Source: Neptuniibacter caesariensis
Lineage (GTDB): Bacteria > Pseudomonadota > Gammaproteobacteria > Pseudomonadales > Balneatricaceae
Length of the DNA stretch: 64,000 bases
Reading direction: 5' to 3'
Assembly (NCBI RefSeq): GCF_000153345.1
Contig: NZ_CH724127.1
Span: 127,280 to 191,279 of the forward strand
The position numbers and the translations under genes were made by a program. Shown here in pieces: positions 62,177-64,000 of the stretch (within the stretch, counting starts at the first letter, position 1; the number at the start of each line of letters is the position of its first letter). Below the pieces are notes generated by a model. That model was not told where the DNA came from. It searched no databases and saw only the letters and a list, made by a program, of their open reading frames with translations.

Positions 62177-64000
62177 ATGAGCTATAACAATTCACATGAT
62201 CTATGCAGTAATCTGAATGAAGAGCAGGATTCTGAATTTACTCAGATGACTGATAAGGTAGTTAGTCGTCGCAGTTTCTTAGCGGGTATGGGAGCACTGG
62301 GTCTGGGGGCTTTTGTTGCAACTACACCGTTAGCACAATCTGTTCAGGCTGCAATGAAAGCTAAAGTTCAGAGTAAATTGATGGGCTTCAAGCCGATTGC
62401 CGCAAGTACTGCTGACACTGTTGTGGTTCCAGAAGGTTACAAGGTCTCAAATCTGATCTCCTGGGGGGATCCTCTCTTCGTAAATGCACCTGAGTTTGAT
62501 CCATCAGGTAAGGCGCCTGCTTCTGCCCAGGCTCAGCAGTTTGGTGACAATACAGATGGTATGTCTTTGTTCCCGCTGTCCGATGATCGCGCTGTTCTGG
62601 CGATCAATAATGAGTATACAAATAACGATCTGCTGTTCGATCACAAAGGTGAGAATATGACGGCAGATGATGTGCTCAAAGCACAGAATGCCCATGGCGT
62701 TTCTGTTTTTGAAATCCAGAAAACAGCTAAAGGCTGGGAAGTGGATCGTGCCGGTAAACTTAATCGCCGTATCACTGCCAATACACCGATGAAAGTGACG
62801 GGGCCTGCAGCAGGGCATGATCTACTGAAAACTGCCGCCGATGCGACGGGTACAGAGGTATTGGGTACCTTTAATAACTGTGCAAACGGTGAAACGCCCT
62901 GGGGAACTTATCTAACTTGTGAAGAGAACTTCCACAACTATTTTGGAACGGCTGATGAGACCTATCAGGTACCTGCTGCCCAGAAACGATACGGTGTTAA
63001 GCCTGCCGATAAGCGCTACCAGTGGAGCAAGTTTGATGAGCGTTTTGATATCGCCAAAAACCCAAATGAGCCAAATCGCCATGGCTGGGTTGTGGAAATC
63101 GATCCTATGGATCCGCAGTCTAAGCCGCTTAAACGAACTGCTCTGGGGCGTTTCAAGCACGAGAATGCGGCGCTTATGATCGATAACAGTGGACATGTTG
63201 TTGTTTACCTGGGTGATGATGAGCGTGGTGAGCACCTGTATAAGTTCGTCTCAAAAGGCAAATATAACGCTTCCAATAAAGCTTCGAACCGTAATTTGCT
63301 AGAAGAGGGCACGCTGTACGTTGCTAAATTTGCAGCGACTGAAGGCGAACTAAAAGGTAAAGGCCAGTGGATCGAACTCACTTTCGGTAAGAATGGGCTA
63401 ACCCCGGAAAATGGCTTTATCAGTCAGGCGGAAGTACTGATTCATACGCGTCTGGCTGCGACTCAAGTGGGTGGTACCACCATGGACCGTCCGGAGTGGG
63501 TCGCTGTTCATCCAAACAAGATGAGCGCTTGCTGTACGCTGACAAACAACAAAAATCGTGGCAAGAAAGACAATCAGCCTGTTGCTGGGCCTAACCCACG
63601 AGCTGGAAATAAATATGGTCAGATTGTGCGCTGGACACCCGCAAACGGTGATCACACAGCAACCGAGTTTGACTGGGATCTGTTTGTCATTGCGGGTAAC
63701 CCTTCAGTGCATAAAGAAGGTCTGTTGGCAGGTAGTCAGAATGTTACTACAGAGAACATGTTTAACAGCCCGGATGGTCTTGGGTTCGACAAAGGTGGTC
63801 GTTTGTGGATCATGACAGACGGAAAGTATTCCAATAAGGATGACTTTGCGGGTATGGGTAACAATCAGATGCTTTGTGCTGATCCTGAAACTGGTGAGAT
63901 CCATCGCTTCCTGGCAGGTCCTGTTGCTTGTGAAGTCACGGGTCTGACTTTCTCGCCCGATCAGAAAACAATGTTTGTAGGTATTCAGCATCCAGGTGAA
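62177..64000 (+). CDS. phoX: PhoX-family alkaline phosphatase, 5' part
   Basis: PhoX is a monomeric, iron- and calcium-dependent alkaline phosphatase exported by the Tat pathway; it frees phosphate from organic esters and is common in marine bacteria. The frame is open for 608 codons to the window edge. The N-terminus has the twin-arginine signal VVSRRSFLAGMG and a hydrophobic stretch to about residue 60. Family marks are VPEGYKVSNLISWGDPL, FNNCANGETPWGTYLTCEEN (Cys 248 and Glu 249 in the metal-binding region), RHGWVVEIDPMDP, GRFKHENAAL, VVYLGDDERGEHLYKFV and FNSPDGLGFDKGGRLWIMTDG. The ATG at 62177 has only a weak GAGTGAG site. Only the C-terminal end is missing. Confidence 0.95.
   Translation, partial: MSYNNSHDLCSNLNEEQDSEFTQMTDKVVSRRSFLAGMGALGLGAFVATTPLAQSVQAAMKAKVQSKLMGFKPIAASTADTVVVPEGYKVSNLISWGDPLFVNAPEFDPSGKAPASAQAQQFGDNTDGMSLFPLSDDRAVLAINNEYTNNDLLFDHKGENMTADDVLKAQNAHGVSVFEIQKTAKGWEVDRAGKLNRRITANTPMKVTGPAAGHDLLKTAADATGTEVLGTFNNCANGETPWGTYLTCEENFHNYFGTADETYQVPAAQKRYGVKPADKRYQWSKFDERFDIAKNPNEPNRHGWVVEIDPMDPQSKPLKRTALGRFKHENAALMIDNSGHVVVYLGDDERGEHLYKFVSKGKYNASNKASNRNLLEEGTLYVAKFAATEGELKGKGQWIELTFGKNGLTPENGFISQAEVLIHTRLAATQVGGTTMDRPEWVAVHPNKMSACCTLTNNKNRGKKDNQPVAGPNPRAGNKYGQIVRWTPANGDHTATEFDWDLFVIAGNPSVHKEGLLAGSQNVTTENMFNSPDGLGFDKGGRLWIMTDGKYSNKDDFAGMGNNQMLCADPETGEIHRFLAGPVACEVTGLTFSPDQKTMFVGIQHPGE

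Noticed and set aside
62504..63991. Minus-strand open frames opposite phoX
   Set aside because: They lie fully inside the well-supported phoX frame and show no family features or ribosome sites.

Overview
The window is a stretch of ordinary chromosome from a marine gammaproteobacterium. I infer an Oceanospirillaceae-like organism (Amphritea/Neptunomonas/Neptuniibacter type) from Pseudomonas-like gene orders (lpt-rpoN-ptsN-rapZ-ptsO, mla-ibaG-murA-hisG-hisD, gatCAB next to mreBCD-maf-rng-yhdP), Na+-type stator genes, a sodium symporter and moderate GC content. The taxon is inference. I see no insertion sequence, prophage, integrase or CRISPR array. Genes are densely packed, with many 1-11 base overlaps and several non-ATG starts.

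Layout. 1-4900: the end of smrA, a membrane-anchored EAL protein, DUF924 and DUF72 genes, and a pomA-pomB-pilZ operon. 4920-6670: initiator tRNA-Met with promoter and terminator, a tRNA-derived remnant, and an unrecognised lipoprotein/small-protein pair. 6640-12790 (minus): an amino-acid catabolic operon made of a fused indolepyruvate-ferredoxin-oxidoreductase-type enzyme, a leucine-dehydrogenase-family enzyme and an NSS transporter. 13350-15270: small-enzyme genes, including a MobA-like orphan, GNAT and MsrA. 15420-18710 (minus): gatC-gatA-gatB. 18930-28170 (plus): mreB-mreC-mreD-maf-rng-yhdP-nit; mreC appears to start with ATT. 28170-37990 (minus): mgtE-darP, then yrbG-kdsD-kdsC-lptC-lptA-lptB-rpoN-hpf-ptsN-rapZ-ptsO. 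38190-44820 (plus): mlaFEDCB, ibaG, murA, hisG, hisD.

44830-50563: AlgW/DegS-like protease, Nif3-family gene, zapG, a GntR regulator divergent from acuI with a palindromic operator between them, and nnrS with a strong NsrR-type operator. 50680-58480: cobU-cobT-cobC, an HDOD-GAF protein, a six-cysteine periplasmic protein, PduO-type adenosyltransferase, ppk2 with a small partner gene, a ketopantoate-reductase-family gene, yajQ, and a 74-residue orphan under a Fur-box-like site. 58480-64000: AmpG, a porin preceded by a yccT-family gene, a G/T-rich spacer, and the first 608 codons of phoX.

Functionally, most of the window serves the envelope: LPS transport and Kdo synthesis (kdsD, kdsC, lptABC, yrbG), phospholipid traffic (mlaFEDCB, yhdP), peptidoglycan and shape (murA, mreBCD, ampG, zapG), envelope stress (algW) and regulation by sigma-54 and the nitrogen PTS. 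The points most worth a second look are the ATT start of mreC, the mirror-symmetric cysteine protein at 54430-54720, the NsrR, Fur and GntR operators, and the tRNA-fMet remnant with the unusual 1-72 pair in the intact tRNA.
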